A DNA stretch of 64,000 bases from Treponema sp. C6A8 (GTDB taxonomy: Bacteria > Spirochaetota > Spirochaetia > Treponematales > Treponemataceae). How positions within the stretch are numbered: the stretch's first letter is position 1; the number at the start of each line of letters is the position of its first letter. The notes under the pieces are model-generated. The model was given only the letters and a program-made list of their open reading frames with translations, was not told where the DNA came from and did not search any database. Of the stretch, positions 1 through 9,036 are shown in pieces. Made by a program: the position numbers and the translations under genes. Location: positions 62,001 through 126,000 of the forward strand of contig NZ_JHVB01000006.1 in NCBI RefSeq assembly GCF_000619925.1. The letters are read 5' to 3'.

Positions 1-839
1 TTGAAGACAAAAAAGTCCGTACCCTTTGGGATAAAGAAAGCGAAGAATGGTATTTTTCGGTTGTGGATGTCGTTGCTGTTTTGACGGAAAGCAAAGATGC
101 TCCAGCCTATTGGCGAAAATTAAAACAGCGTCTCAAAGAAGAAGGAAATGAAACCGTGACAAATTGTCACGCTTTGAAAATGCCAGCTCCAGATGGAAAA
201 ATGCGTCTTACGGATTGCCTTAATACCGAGCAGCTTTTTCGCCTGATTCAGTCAATTCCTTCTCCAAAGGCTGAACCATTTAAACTCTGGATGGCGCAGG
301 TAGCAAAAGAACGTCTTGATGAAATGCAGGATCCTGAGCAGGGAATTCAGCGGGCTTTGGCAGAATACCGGGCTTTAGGATACTCGGAAAACTGGATAAA
401 TCAGCGACTCAAATCTATAGAAATTCGCAAAGACCTTACTGACGAATGGAAAAAGCGCGGCCTAAAAGAAGGCGTTCAGTTTGCCACTCTTACCGACATT
501 ATTTACAAAACTTGGGCAGGCAAAACTGCAAAAGAATACAAGGAATACAAAGGGCTTAAAAAAGAGAATCTACGCGATAACATGACAAACAAGGAACTTG
601 TCTTGAATATGCTGGCAGAACTTTCTACAAAAGAAATTTCTGAATCCAACGACCCTAAAAATTTTAGCGACCATGTAAAAAATGCAGTAGACGGCGCAAG
701 TATTGCAAAAAATGCCCGCATTGAACTCGAGCAGAAAACAGGTAAGAAAGTCGTTACGCCACTCAATGCAAGAGACGGCATCGGACTTACAGAAGATACA
801 AAGGCCTCTGTTTTTTTGGAAGATGAGGAAGAAAAGTAG
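1..839 (+). CDS. Bro-N / phage antirepressor-like protein, 5' partial
   Basis: The reading frame is open to the left edge (first full codon at base 3), so the start lies outside the window; at least 278 residues are visible. The N-terminal part (LWDKESEEWYFSVVDVV, then APDGKMRLTDCL) is the Bro-N/antirepressor fold found in phage antirepressors, Fic fusions and DinD-like proteins. The remainder is charged and helical, which resembles DinD-like proteins. It ends in TAG directly abutting the hsdS ATG, so the two are co-transcribed. Such genes often sit between hsdM and hsdS, which suggests hsdM lies just left of the window. A role in controlling the restriction system is an inference from position. 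Confidence 0.8.
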   Translation, partial: EDKKVRTLWDKESEEWYFSVVDVVAVLTESKDAPAYWRKLKQRLKEEGNETVTNCHALKMPAPDGKMRLTDCLNTEQLFRLIQSIPSPKAEPFKLWMAQVAKERLDEMQDPEQGIQRALAEYRALGYSENWINQRLKSIEIRKDLTDEWKKRGLKEGVQFATLTDIIYKTWAGKTAKEYKEYKGLKKENLRDNMTNKELVLNMLAELSTKEISESNDPKNFSDHVKNAVDGASIAKNARIELEQKTGKKVVTPLNARDGIGLTEDTKASVFLEDEEEK

Positions 840-1994
840 ATGAGTGCAAATTATAAAAAACTTGGGGATTATATACAGACTGTTGATGTACGCAATTCTG
901 ATTTAAAAGTTTCTCATTTGCTTGGATTAAGCATAGAAAAATGTTTTATCGAATCTATTGCAAATACAATCGGAACTGATTTTAGACCATACAAAATTGT
1001 CAAAAGGGGCCAGTTTGCCTATGGCCCAGTTACTTCTCGCAATGGTGATAAAATTACAATTGCGCTTTTGAAAGAAGCCGATGTTTGCATTATTTCCAGT
1101 TCCTATTCTGTTTTCGAAATCACTGATACGACAAAACTTCTGCCCGAATATCTTATGCTTTGGTTCAGCCGCCCAGAGTTTGACCGATATGCCCGCTATA
1201 AATCTCACGGAAGTGTCCGTGAAATTTTTGACTGGGATGAAATGTGCCGAGTAGAGCTTCCAGTTCCCGACCTAAAAGAACAAGAAAAAATCGTAAAAAC
1301 CTACAACACCATCACAAAACGCATCCACCTTAAGCAGAAGATAAATGAAAATCTGGAAAAGACGGCAATACTAAAATTTGAGAATATGCTTGATAATGAG
1401 TCTCTTGAAAAGAGAAGTATTAAGGTCGAATCAATTTGTGAAGTAAAAGGTGGCAAGAGATTACCATTAGATTCAGACTTAATTGAAAATAGGAATTCTC
1501 ATCCGTATATACGAATTCGTGATTTAAAAGAAAATTGCTTTGTTATGTTGAACAAAGAATTTCTATATGTTGATGAAGAAACCCAAAAAGAAATTGCAAG
1601 ATATATAACAGAAACTAATGATTTATTGATTTCGATTGTAGGTACAATTGGACTTACCGCGCTAGTTCATAAATCGCTTGATAAAGCAAATCTTACGGAA
1701 AATTGTGTAAAACTTACAAAGATGAAAAAACTTATTCCAGAATATGTTCTCATCTATTTGAGAACTAAAGCTGGACAATCTGCAATTTCTCAAGCAACAG
1801 TTGGAGCTGTTCAAGCAAAGTTACCTTTGAAAAATATTCTGAATTTGGATATTCCATTTTTCGAAGATTCGATTATAAAAGAATACAATGATTTTTTAAG
1901 AAAAACTTTCATTTGTATTTCAAATAATTTGGAAGAGATTATAAAATTACAATCTTTTGGGCAGCTGGTAATTTCTCGCATAAGCGGAATGTAA
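840..1994 (+). CDS. hsdS: Type I restriction-modification specificity subunit S
   Basis: The 384-residue protein has two target-recognition half-repeats, each followed by a helical spacer: the first ends near LPVPDLKEQEKIV (residues about 140-155), the second near LDIPFFEDSIIKEYNDFL. This is the HsdS layout, in which each half reads one part of a bipartite DNA target and the helices set the spacing and bind HsdM. It starts immediately after the upstream stop codon and lies 10 bp before the RloC-like gene. The second half is clearly richer in A+T than the first, suggesting its recognition domain was exchanged. The DNA target cannot be read from sequence. Confidence 0.9.
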   Translation: MSANYKKLGDYIQTVDVRNSDLKVSHLLGLSIEKCFIESIANTIGTDFRPYKIVKRGQFAYGPVTSRNGDKITIALLKEADVCIISSSYSVFEITDTTKLLPEYLMLWFSRPEFDRYARYKSHGSVREIFDWDEMCRVELPVPDLKEQEKIVKTYNTITKRIHLKQKINENLEKTAILKFENMLDNESLEKRSIKVESICEVKGGKRLPLDSDLIENRNSHPYIRIRDLKENCFVMLNKEFLYVDEETQKEIARYITETNDLLISIVGTIGLTALVHKSLDKANLTENCVKLTKMKKLIPEYVLIYLRTKAGQSAISQATVGAVQAKLPLKNILNLDIPFFEDSIIKEYNDFLRKTFICISNNLEEIIKLQSFGQLVISRISGM

Positions 1995-2004
1995 GGGATA
2001 ATAT

Positions 2005-4425
2005 ATGAATAAGATTGAAGAAATCAATATAAAGAATCTTGCTGTATTTAAGGATTTTGTTTGGAAAAATTCTGTTAAAACAAAAGAAGGTCAAAAAGTA
2101 AATTTATCGGATATAAATATTTTTTATGGTAGAAACTATTCAGGGAAAACAACACTGTCTAGAATTTTTAGAGCATTTGAAACAGGTTCAATTTCTGATA
2201 AATACACACTGCCAGAATTTTCATTAAAACTGAAGGGTGAAGATACAAAACTAACACAAAACGATATTTCAAATAAAAAAGATTTCAGAGTTTTTAATGA
2301 AGATTTTATAAAAGATAATTTATCATTTATAGTTGATTCGGAAAAGGATATAAAATCATTTGCAATATTAGGAGATGATAATAATCGTATACTAGGCGAA
2401 ATAGATGTGCTCAAATCTGAGCTTGGGGATAATGAAGAAGGAAAAGAAAAGACTGGATTGTATAAAACATTAGAAGAATTACAATCCCAATACAAAAATT
2501 TAGATGATGAATATAAAACTGCCTCTCAAGGTTTAGAAAATATGCTAAAAATTGAGGCTCTTGATACCCAAAAGGGAATAAAATATCAGTCAGATTTATA
2601 CGGTGATCAGAATTATACAATTGCAAAGCTAAAAAATGATATTCAAACAGTTTTGGAAAATACCTACACTCCTTTGACAACTGAACAAGTAGAAGAATTT
2701 AAGGCATTATTAAAGGAAGAAATAAAACCAACAATAAGCGAAAAAGAGGACATTTTAAAGTATTTATCACTTTCAGAAAGTGTAAAAGAATTAGTTGAAC
2801 GTAAAATAGAATCGTCTCAAAAAATTCAAGAATTAGTTGAAAATTCTCTTTTGAATGATTGGGTAAAGAAAGGAAAAGAACTTCAAAAAGGTAGAACCGT
2901 TTGTGCTTTTTGTGGGAATCCAATTTCTCATGAACGTTGGGAGTTGTTACAAAAACATTTCAATGAAGAAGTCGAAAAATTAGATTTAGATTCGGTTTCA
3001 TTGATTAAGAAATTAGAAAGCGAAATCTTAAACATTGATAAAATATGTAGTATTGATGAAAAAGACTTTTATTATGCTCAACAGTCTACTTTAAATGAAA
3101 TAAAACAATTATTTACAGATTTTTCAAGCTTATACAAAGAAGCTATAAGAGAATTAATGGATAAAGTTGTTTATAAGAAAGAACACGTTTTTGATACTGT
3201 TGTATTTACGGATATGCATAATTTCTCAGAGACTTTTGAAAATATTAAAAATTCTTATAATAATTTAGTTTCTGAAACAAACGAATATGCAAAAAAACTA
3301 AGTTCAAATAAAAAAGAAGCTCGAGAAAATCTAAAATTTAATGAGGTCTATAATTTTATCAAGACAATAAATTATACAAAGCTAGAAAAAGATATATGCA
3401 AAAAGTTGAATGCAGCTAATTCAAAGAAAGCAGAATTAGACAGATTAAACATAATAATTCTAAAAAAGTTAGATGCTATTTCAAAAAAACAAGAAGAACT
3501 AAATGATGAAGAAAAGGGAGCAAGAAAAGTAAATGAATATCTCTCTAATTTTTTTGGAAATAGTTCTTTACAATTAAAAGCTGTACGCAAAGAAGAGATT
3601 CAAGAAGAAGATGATAATAGGCATTTGTACTTTGAAATCCAAAGAAATGGAGAAAAAGCTTATAATATGAGTGAAGGAGAATGTAGTCTAGTTGCATTCT
3701 GCTATTTTATGGCAAAACTTGAGGATATAAATACAAATGGGAAAAAGCCAATTATTTGGATTGATGACCCAATTTCTAGTCTAGATAGCAATCATATATT
3801 CTTTATGTATTCTCTTATCTCTGAGAAAATTGCTTTAAATAAAAATTTTGAACAATTATTTATTTCTACACATAACTTGGATTTTTTGAAATATTTGAAA
3901 AGGTTAAAATGTAATTTTTTGCAACAAGATGCTAGATTGATACCTACAAATAAAGCGTTTTTTTTAATTTCTAGAAATGGCAACACATCAACAATTAAAT
4001 TGATGCCTCAATATATGAAAGACTTTGTAACTGAATTTAATTATTTATTTAACGAAGTTTATAAATGTGCAAATATAGAAAATCCAAACGATGAGAACTA
4101 TTCTTCAATATTTAATTTTGGCAATAATGCAAGAAAATTTTTAGAGATATATTTGTTTTATAAATTTCCTGATAACTCAGATGATCGTGAAAAGCAAAAA
4201 AAGTTTTTTAATTCATCTGAATTACCAGTATTTTTGAACGAGCGGATAAACAATGAATACTCACATTTAAATGGGGATATAGAAAGAGCAACCTTGCCGA
4301 TAGAAGTCCCAGAAATAAAAAGAGATGCACAATTAATTCTAAATAGATTAAAAGCATTAGATTTAGAACAATATAATGCGTTATTAAATAGTATAGGCGT
4401 CACTGTAGAATCTACATCTAGTTAA
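2005..4425 (+). CDS. RloC/PrrC-like AAA ATPase with zinc hook and putative anticodon-nuclease triad
   Basis: The 806-residue ABC/Rad50-type ATPase (AAA_13) has Walker A G42-T49 (GRNYSGKT), a long coiled-coil region interrupted by a CxxC zinc-hook candidate (C300, C303), an SEGE signature near 556-559, Walker B ending at D587-D588 and a switch histidine in STHN (H623). The C-terminal region holds R710-xxx-E714 and H754. Arg-x3-Glu plus a downstream His is the layout of the catalytic triad of PrrC/RloC anticodon nucleases, which cut tRNA when a linked type I restriction enzyme is disabled. Lying between hsdS and the fic-hsdR genes fits that role. The ATPase and hook are seen; nuclease activity is inferred. 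Confidence 0.8.
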   Translation: MNKIEEINIKNLAVFKDFVWKNSVKTKEGQKVNLSDINIFYGRNYSGKTTLSRIFRAFETGSISDKYTLPEFSLKLKGEDTKLTQNDISNKKDFRVFNEDFIKDNLSFIVDSEKDIKSFAILGDDNNRILGEIDVLKSELGDNEEGKEKTGLYKTLEELQSQYKNLDDEYKTASQGLENMLKIEALDTQKGIKYQSDLYGDQNYTIAKLKNDIQTVLENTYTPLTTEQVEEFKALLKEEIKPTISEKEDILKYLSLSESVKELVERKIESSQKIQELVENSLLNDWVKKGKELQKGRTVCAFCGNPISHERWELLQKHFNEEVEKLDLDSVSLIKKLESEILNIDKICSIDEKDFYYAQQSTLNEIKQLFTDFSSLYKEAIRELMDKVVYKKEHVFDTVVFTDMHNFSETFENIKNSYNNLVSETNEYAKKLSSNKKEARENLKFNEVYNFIKTINYTKLEKDICKKLNAANSKKAELDRLNIIILKKLDAISKKQEELNDEEKGARKVNEYLSNFFGNSSLQLKAVRKEEIQEEDDNRHLYFEIQRNGEKAYNMSEGECSLVAFCYFMAKLEDINTNGKKPIIWIDDPISSLDSNHIFFMYSLISEKIALNKNFEQLFISTHNLDFLKYLKRLKCNFLQQDARLIPTNKAFFLISRNGNTSTIKLMPQYMKDFVTEFNYLFNEVYKCANIENPNDENYSSIFNFGNNARKFLEIYLFYKFPDNSDDREKQKKFFNSSELPVFLNERINNEYSHLNGDIERATLPIEVPEIKRDAQLILNRLKALDLEQYNALLNSIGVTVESTSS

Positions 4426-4433
4426 TTAGATTA

Positions 4434-4512
4434 GAGGGGCGTTGCGGGGTATCCCCGCTAGAAGGGGTAGCGAGCAACGAAGTGCGAGCGAGGGGGAGAC
4501 TTCCCCCTCCTA
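4434..4512 (+). repeat. GC-rich dispersed repeat, copy 1
   Basis: A GC-rich block (GGGGCGTTGCGGGG, later GTGCGAGCGAGGGGGAGA, ending ACTTCCCCCTCC) sits in an AT-rich spacer between the RloC-like gene and the rhuM remnant. The same ordered motifs occur in reverse orientation at 19180-19274. It has no open reading frame. It contains short complementary runs (GGGG...CCCC) at both ends that can fold. Confidence 0.7.
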
Positions 4513-4525
4513 AAAAAAAAAGAGG

Positions 4526-4991
4526 ATGAAAATGGCAGAAAATAAAACTGGCGAAATTGTAATTTTTAAGACCTCAGATGACAAAGTTTCAGTAGATGTC
4601 AGATTTGAAGGAGGAACTGTCTGGCTTACTATTGACGATATGGCTTCTCTTTTTGAAAAATCTCGTTCAACTATAAATGAGCATATTCTGAATATTTTTG
4701 AAGAAGGAGAGCTTGAAAAGGAAAACGTAGTGAGAAAAATCGGAAATTCCGATTTTTCTACTAAGCCTACCAATTACTAAAACCTTGATGTAATAATTTC
4801 GGTTGGGTATAGGGTTAAGTCTTTGAGGAGAACTCAGTTCCGCCAGTGGGCAACAAAACGACTAAATGAATATATCCGCAAAGGCTTTACTATGGACGAC
4901 GAACGGCTGAAAGAAGCTGGTAAAATCAGCCATTTATATTGAAACTCTTAAAGAATTAAAGAGTATTGAAAATAAGGGTAAGAAGGAATAA
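4526..4991 (+). pseudogene. RhuM-family (virulence/antirepressor-like) gene remnant
   Basis: Translation from 4526 gives the N-terminus of the RhuM family (TVWLTIDDMASLFEKSRSTI, then RKIGNSDFSTKPTNY). At 4778-4780 a TAA stop stands where the family has a second tyrosine codon, and the same frame continues after it as NLDVIISVGYRVKSLR and RQWATKRLNEYI, to about 4940. A final piece in another frame runs to 4991. Full-length members are over 300 residues, so this copy has both a nonsense codon and a missing C-terminal half. It sits between two working genes of the hsd locus. It is clearly decayed; whether the first 84 residues are still made is unknown. Confidence 0.8.
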
Positions 4992-5006
4992 AGGGAGACT
5001 GATGTT

Positions 5007-5885
5007 ATGAGTAAAATTTCAACTCGCTTTTTTAATGACCGCGAAGTTCGCGCTGTTTGGGATGAGGAGAATTCTAAATGGTGGTTTTCTGCGATTGATA
5101 TTATAAGGGCAATAAACAATGAAGAAGATTATGTAAAGGCAGGAAACTACTGGCGATGGCTAAAAAAGAAATTTAGCTCAGAAGGAGTTCAACTCGTGAG
5201 TATCACTCACGACTTCAAATTTACAGCTCCAGACGGTAAAAAGCGTGCGGCAGATGCCCTTGATTATGACTGTGTTCAGATTCTTGCAAAGCATTTTCCT
5301 AATAACAATGCCGTCAAATTTCTTGATTGGTTCAATTACAGCAACAACACGATTGACGGACAAAGCAAGAAAAAAGCCTATACATTTTTAAATAGTGATT
5401 TGGTTTCGGATGAAGATGTTGGAACTACAAAGGCTTTACAACAGATTCATGCGTATAATTTTGGCGGTCTTTATGATTTTGCAGGAAAAATAAGAACAAA
5501 AACTATAAGCAAAGGGGATTTTACTTTTTGCGTTGCTCAGTATCTGAATGAGGCATTGGCGAATATAGACAAAATGAGCGAAAACTCTTTTGATGAAATT
5601 GTAGATAAATATGTAGAAATGAATGTGGCTCATCCTTTTATGGAAGGAAATGGTCGCAGCACACGAATATGGCTTGATTTGATTTTGAAAAAACGCCTTA
5701 AAAAGTGCGTAGACTGGAGTAAAATTGGCAAGAATGAATATTTACAGGCTATGATGGAAAGTCATTCTGACAGTACAAAGATTCGTGACCTTTTAAAAAA
5801 CGCTTTGACCGATAAAATTGATGACCGCGAAATGTTTATGAAAGGCATTGATTATTCATATTATTATGAGGAAGTGGAGGAGTAA
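5007..5885 (+). CDS. Bro-N domain fused to Fic domain (putative AMP-transferase)
   Basis: The 292-residue protein has an N-terminal Bro-N domain (REVRAVWDEENSKWWFSAID to about residue 100) followed by a Fic domain. The Fic active-site loop is intact: HPFMEGNGR at residues 209-217, with catalytic His209 and phosphate-binding GNGR. Fic enzymes usually transfer AMP from ATP to a hydroxyl on a target protein and are often toxins. A GGGAG ribosome site precedes the ATG. Its stop lies 4 bp before the hsdR start, so it is inside the restriction operon. No separate antitoxin gene is visible. Target and role are unknown; a second guard toxin of the restriction system is an inference. Confidence 0.85.
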   Translation: MSKISTRFFNDREVRAVWDEENSKWWFSAIDIIRAINNEEDYVKAGNYWRWLKKKFSSEGVQLVSITHDFKFTAPDGKKRAADALDYDCVQILAKHFPNNNAVKFLDWFNYSNNTIDGQSKKKAYTFLNSDLVSDEDVGTTKALQQIHAYNFGGLYDFAGKIRTKTISKGDFTFCVAQYLNEALANIDKMSENSFDEIVDKYVEMNVAHPFMEGNGRSTRIWLDLILKKRLKKCVDWSKIGKNEYLQAMMESHSDSTKIRDLLKNALTDKIDDREMFMKGIDYSYYYEEVEE

Positions 5886-5889
5886 AATC

Positions 5890-8800
5890 ATGCAATTCAC
5901 CGAACACAGTCTTGAACTTTCCATAATGGAGCTCTTTGAAAACGAAGGATATACTCACCAGACTGGGCAGGATATTCACCGCCAAAAGACTGATGTTCTT
6001 CTGCCTGAATTGCTTGCGACATTTTTGCGCCATCGATATGCTACTGATTTTCTGTCTGAAAGTGAAATCTCTTCCATTATTACTCAGCTCAAAAACATAA
6101 GCGGTTCTGATTACGATGCAAATAAGCGGATGCTGGATTTAATCTGCAACGGTTTTACTTTCCGCCGGGAAGACACAGGAACCAAAGGTTCCTGGCAGAA
6201 AGACCTTTTTATTCAGCTTATTGATTTTGAAGAGCCTGAACGAAACTTTTTTGAAATTGTAAATCAGGTTGAGATTCAGGGGCGGGAACAGCTCCGTATT
6301 CCAGACGGTATTGTTTATGTAAATGGACTTCCTCTTGTGGTTCTTGAGTTTAAGTCGGCAATCAAAGAAAACACAACAATTGAAGATGCTTATAAACAGC
6401 TTACAATCCGCTACCGCCGCGATATCCCAGAACTTTTCAAATATAACGCTTTTGTTGTAATCAGCGATGGAGTAAATAATAAGATTGGCTCGCTCTTTAG
6501 CCCTTACGAATATTTTTATGCCTGGCGTAAAGTTGAAAGCACAGACAAGGAAGTTGATGGAATCTCTTCTCTTATCACAATGATAAAAGGGCTTTTCCGA
6601 AAAGACAGGCTTGTAAAAGTTATAAAAGATTTTGTTTACTTTCCTGATTCCAGCGATAAGGAAACAAAAATTGTCTGCCGTTATCCTCAGTTCTTTGCTG
6701 CTGAATCTTTATATAAAAGCATTGGTTCTGCAATTCGACCAAATGGAAATGGTAAAGGCGGTATTTACTTTGGTGCTACCGGCTGTGGTAAAAGCTATAC
6801 CATGGTTTTCTTAAGCAGGCTTTTGATGAAGTCGCGCGAATTGAACAGCCCGACTATTGTTGTAATTACTGACCGAACAGACTTGGATGCTCAGCTTAGC
6901 AAAATCTTTATTGAAAGTAAAAACTATATTGGCGATGAAAATGTTGAATGTATTGAAAGCCGTGCACTATTAAAAGAAAAACTTGAGGACAGAAAAAGTG
7001 GCGGCGTCTTCCTCACTACAATTCAAAAATTCTGTGAGGATATAAAACTTCTTTCTGAGCGTTCTAATATTATCTGTATTAGTGATGAAGCTCACCGTAG
7101 TCAGAATAATCTTGAAGAGAAAACTGTAATTACAGATAACGGCGTTGAACACAAATACGGCTTTGCAAAATATCTGCATGATTCACTTCCTAACGCAACT
7201 TATGTCGGTTTTACAGGAACTCCAATTGATGAAATGGCTCAAGTCTTTGGTGATGTTGTTGAATCCTACACGATGAAAGAATCAGTTGCCGACGGAATTA
7301 CTGTAAATCTTGTTTATGAAGGTCGTGCCGCTAAAGTAATTCTGGATCAGAAGAAAGTCCGCGAGATTGAAGAGTATTATGCTCAGTGCGAGGATGAAGG
7401 TGCAAACGAAGCTCAGATTGCCGCAAGTAAAAAGGCAGTTGCAAATCTTGATGCAATTATTGGTGATGATGATGTAGTTGCAGAAGTTGCCCAGGATTTT
7501 ATTAATCATTATGAAACTCGTGTCCGTGAAGGCGCAACGGTTGAAGGCAAAGCAATGTTTGTTTGCTCAAACCGAGAGATTGCTTATAAGCTCTGGCAGA
7601 AGATTGTTGAGCTTCGTCCTGAATGGAATGTTCCTCGTGCACTCCCTGAGCATGTCGAAGGGGGCGACAAAGACTATAAATCAATCGAAAAAATCAAAAT
7701 GGTTATGACCGAGAACAAGGCAAAAGATACAAAAGGACTTTTTGAACTTCTCGGAAATCATGAATACAGAAGAGAACTGGACCGCCAGTTTAAGAAGGTT
7801 GAATCAAACTTTAAGATTGCAATTGTAGTTGATATGTGGATAACAGGCTTTGATGTTCCTTCTCTTGATACAATCTACATTTACAAGCCATTGCAGAAGC
7901 ATACTTTGATTCAGACAATCAGCCGTGTAAACAGAACATACAAAGGCAAAGACCGCGGTTTGATTGTAGACTACATCGGAATCAAACGAGCCATGAATGA
8001 AGCCCTCAAAAAATATACCGGCGATGATAATGAAGAGTTTGAAGATACAGATAAAGCCGTTGCAATTGTAAAAGACCAGATTAGCGTTCTGGATGCAATG
8101 TTTAATGAGTTTGATTCTTCTGATTATTACAATGAAAGTCCACTTAAGCAGCTTGAATGTTTGAATAAAGCAGTTGAATTTGTTCAGGCAAGTGAAGAAT
8201 TAGAAAAGAGATTTATGGATGCAGTTCGCAGAATGAAAAAAGCATTTAACCTTTGTTCTTCCAGCGAGAATATTACCAAAAGTGATAAAGATAAAATCAA
8301 TTTTTATATTGCGATTCGTTCAATTTTGTTTAAGCTCACAAAAGGTGATGCTCCAGATATTACAACAATGAATCATCATGTTGCACAGTTGATAAATGAA
8401 GCAATTAAAGCCGACGGAGTAGAAGAACTCTTCCAAGTTGGAAAGAATGTAAACTTTGACATCTTTACACCAGAATATCTTGAAAAGATAAATGCTATTC
8501 AACTTCCAAATACCAAAATCAAAATCTTGCAACAGCTACTTCAGCAGGTAATTGCAGATTATAAACGCACAAATAAAATCAAGGCTATGGAATTCAGCGA
8601 GCGAATGAAGAAGCTAGTTGAAGAATACAACAACCGTCACCTTGATGATTTTACTGTTCAGGTTCTTGATGAAGTTACCAAACAGTTAAATGAATTGCTC
8701 AATGATATTCAGAAAGATAAAGAACACTTTAAGGAACTAGGAATCAGTTTTGAAGAAAAAGCTTTCTATGACATTCTTGTTAGCTGTGCTCAGAAGTTCC

Positions 8801-9036
8801 ATTTCGAGAATCAATATCCAGATGAAAAGATGAAAGATCTTGCAAAGAAAGTTAAAGCTCTTGTAGATGATAAGACAAAGTATACTGATTGGGACCAGAG
8901 AATTGATGTAAAAGCTGAAATGGAAGCCGACTTAATGATTCTTCTGGATGAAAATGGTTATCCACCGGTACCTCGTAACGAAGTTTACAATGAGGTCTTT
9001 GAACAGGCTGAAAACTTTAAGAAGTATGCAGAATAG
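5890..9036 (+). CDS. hsdR: Type I restriction endonuclease subunit R
   Basis: The 1048-residue protein carries the HsdR series: a PD-(D/E)XK nuclease (D139, E153-x-K155 in VVLEFKSA), a helicase Walker A (GATGCGKS, 295-302), a DEAH box (399-402), a GFTGTP motif and a C-terminal helical domain. It translocates DNA and cleaves it in complex with HsdM and HsdS when the target is unmethylated. The ATG at 5890 is chosen because GGAGG lies just upstream, overlapping the end of the fic gene; an in-frame extension to 5848 has no ribosome site. All key residues look intact, so the enzyme is probably active. Confidence 0.93.
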   Translation: MQFTEHSLELSIMELFENEGYTHQTGQDIHRQKTDVLLPELLATFLRHRYATDFLSESEISSIITQLKNISGSDYDANKRMLDLICNGFTFRREDTGTKGSWQKDLFIQLIDFEEPERNFFEIVNQVEIQGREQLRIPDGIVYVNGLPLVVLEFKSAIKENTTIEDAYKQLTIRYRRDIPELFKYNAFVVISDGVNNKIGSLFSPYEYFYAWRKVESTDKEVDGISSLITMIKGLFRKDRLVKVIKDFVYFPDSSDKETKIVCRYPQFFAAESLYKSIGSAIRPNGNGKGGIYFGATGCGKSYTMVFLSRLLMKSRELNSPTIVVITDRTDLDAQLSKIFIESKNYIGDENVECIESRALLKEKLEDRKSGGVFLTTIQKFCEDIKLLSERSNIICISDEAHRSQNNLEEKTVITDNGVEHKYGFAKYLHDSLPNATYVGFTGTPIDEMAQVFGDVVESYTMKESVADGITVNLVYEGRAAKVILDQKKVREIEEYYAQCEDEGANEAQIAASKKAVANLDAIIGDDDVVAEVAQDFINHYETRVREGATVEGKAMFVCSNREIAYKLWQKIVELRPEWNVPRALPEHVEGGDKDYKSIEKIKMVMTENKAKDTKGLFELLGNHEYRRELDRQFKKVESNFKIAIVVDMWITGFDVPSLDTIYIYKPLQKHTLIQTISRVNRTYKGKDRGLIVDYIGIKRAMNEALKKYTGDDNEEFEDTDKAVAIVKDQISVLDAMFNEFDSSDYYNESPLKQLECLNKAVEFVQASEELEKRFMDAVRRMKKAFNLCSSSENITKSDKDKINFYIAIRSILFKLTKGDAPDITTMNHHVAQLINEAIKADGVEELFQVGKNVNFDIFTPEYLEKINAIQLPNTKIKILQQLLQQVIADYKRTNKIKAMEFSERMKKLVEEYNNRHLDDFTVQVLDEVTKQLNELLNDIQKDKEHFKELGISFEEKAFYDILVSCAQKFHFENQYPDEKMKDLAKKVKALVDDKTKYTDWDQRIDVKAEMEADLMILLDENGYPPVPRNEVYNEVFEQAENFKKYAE

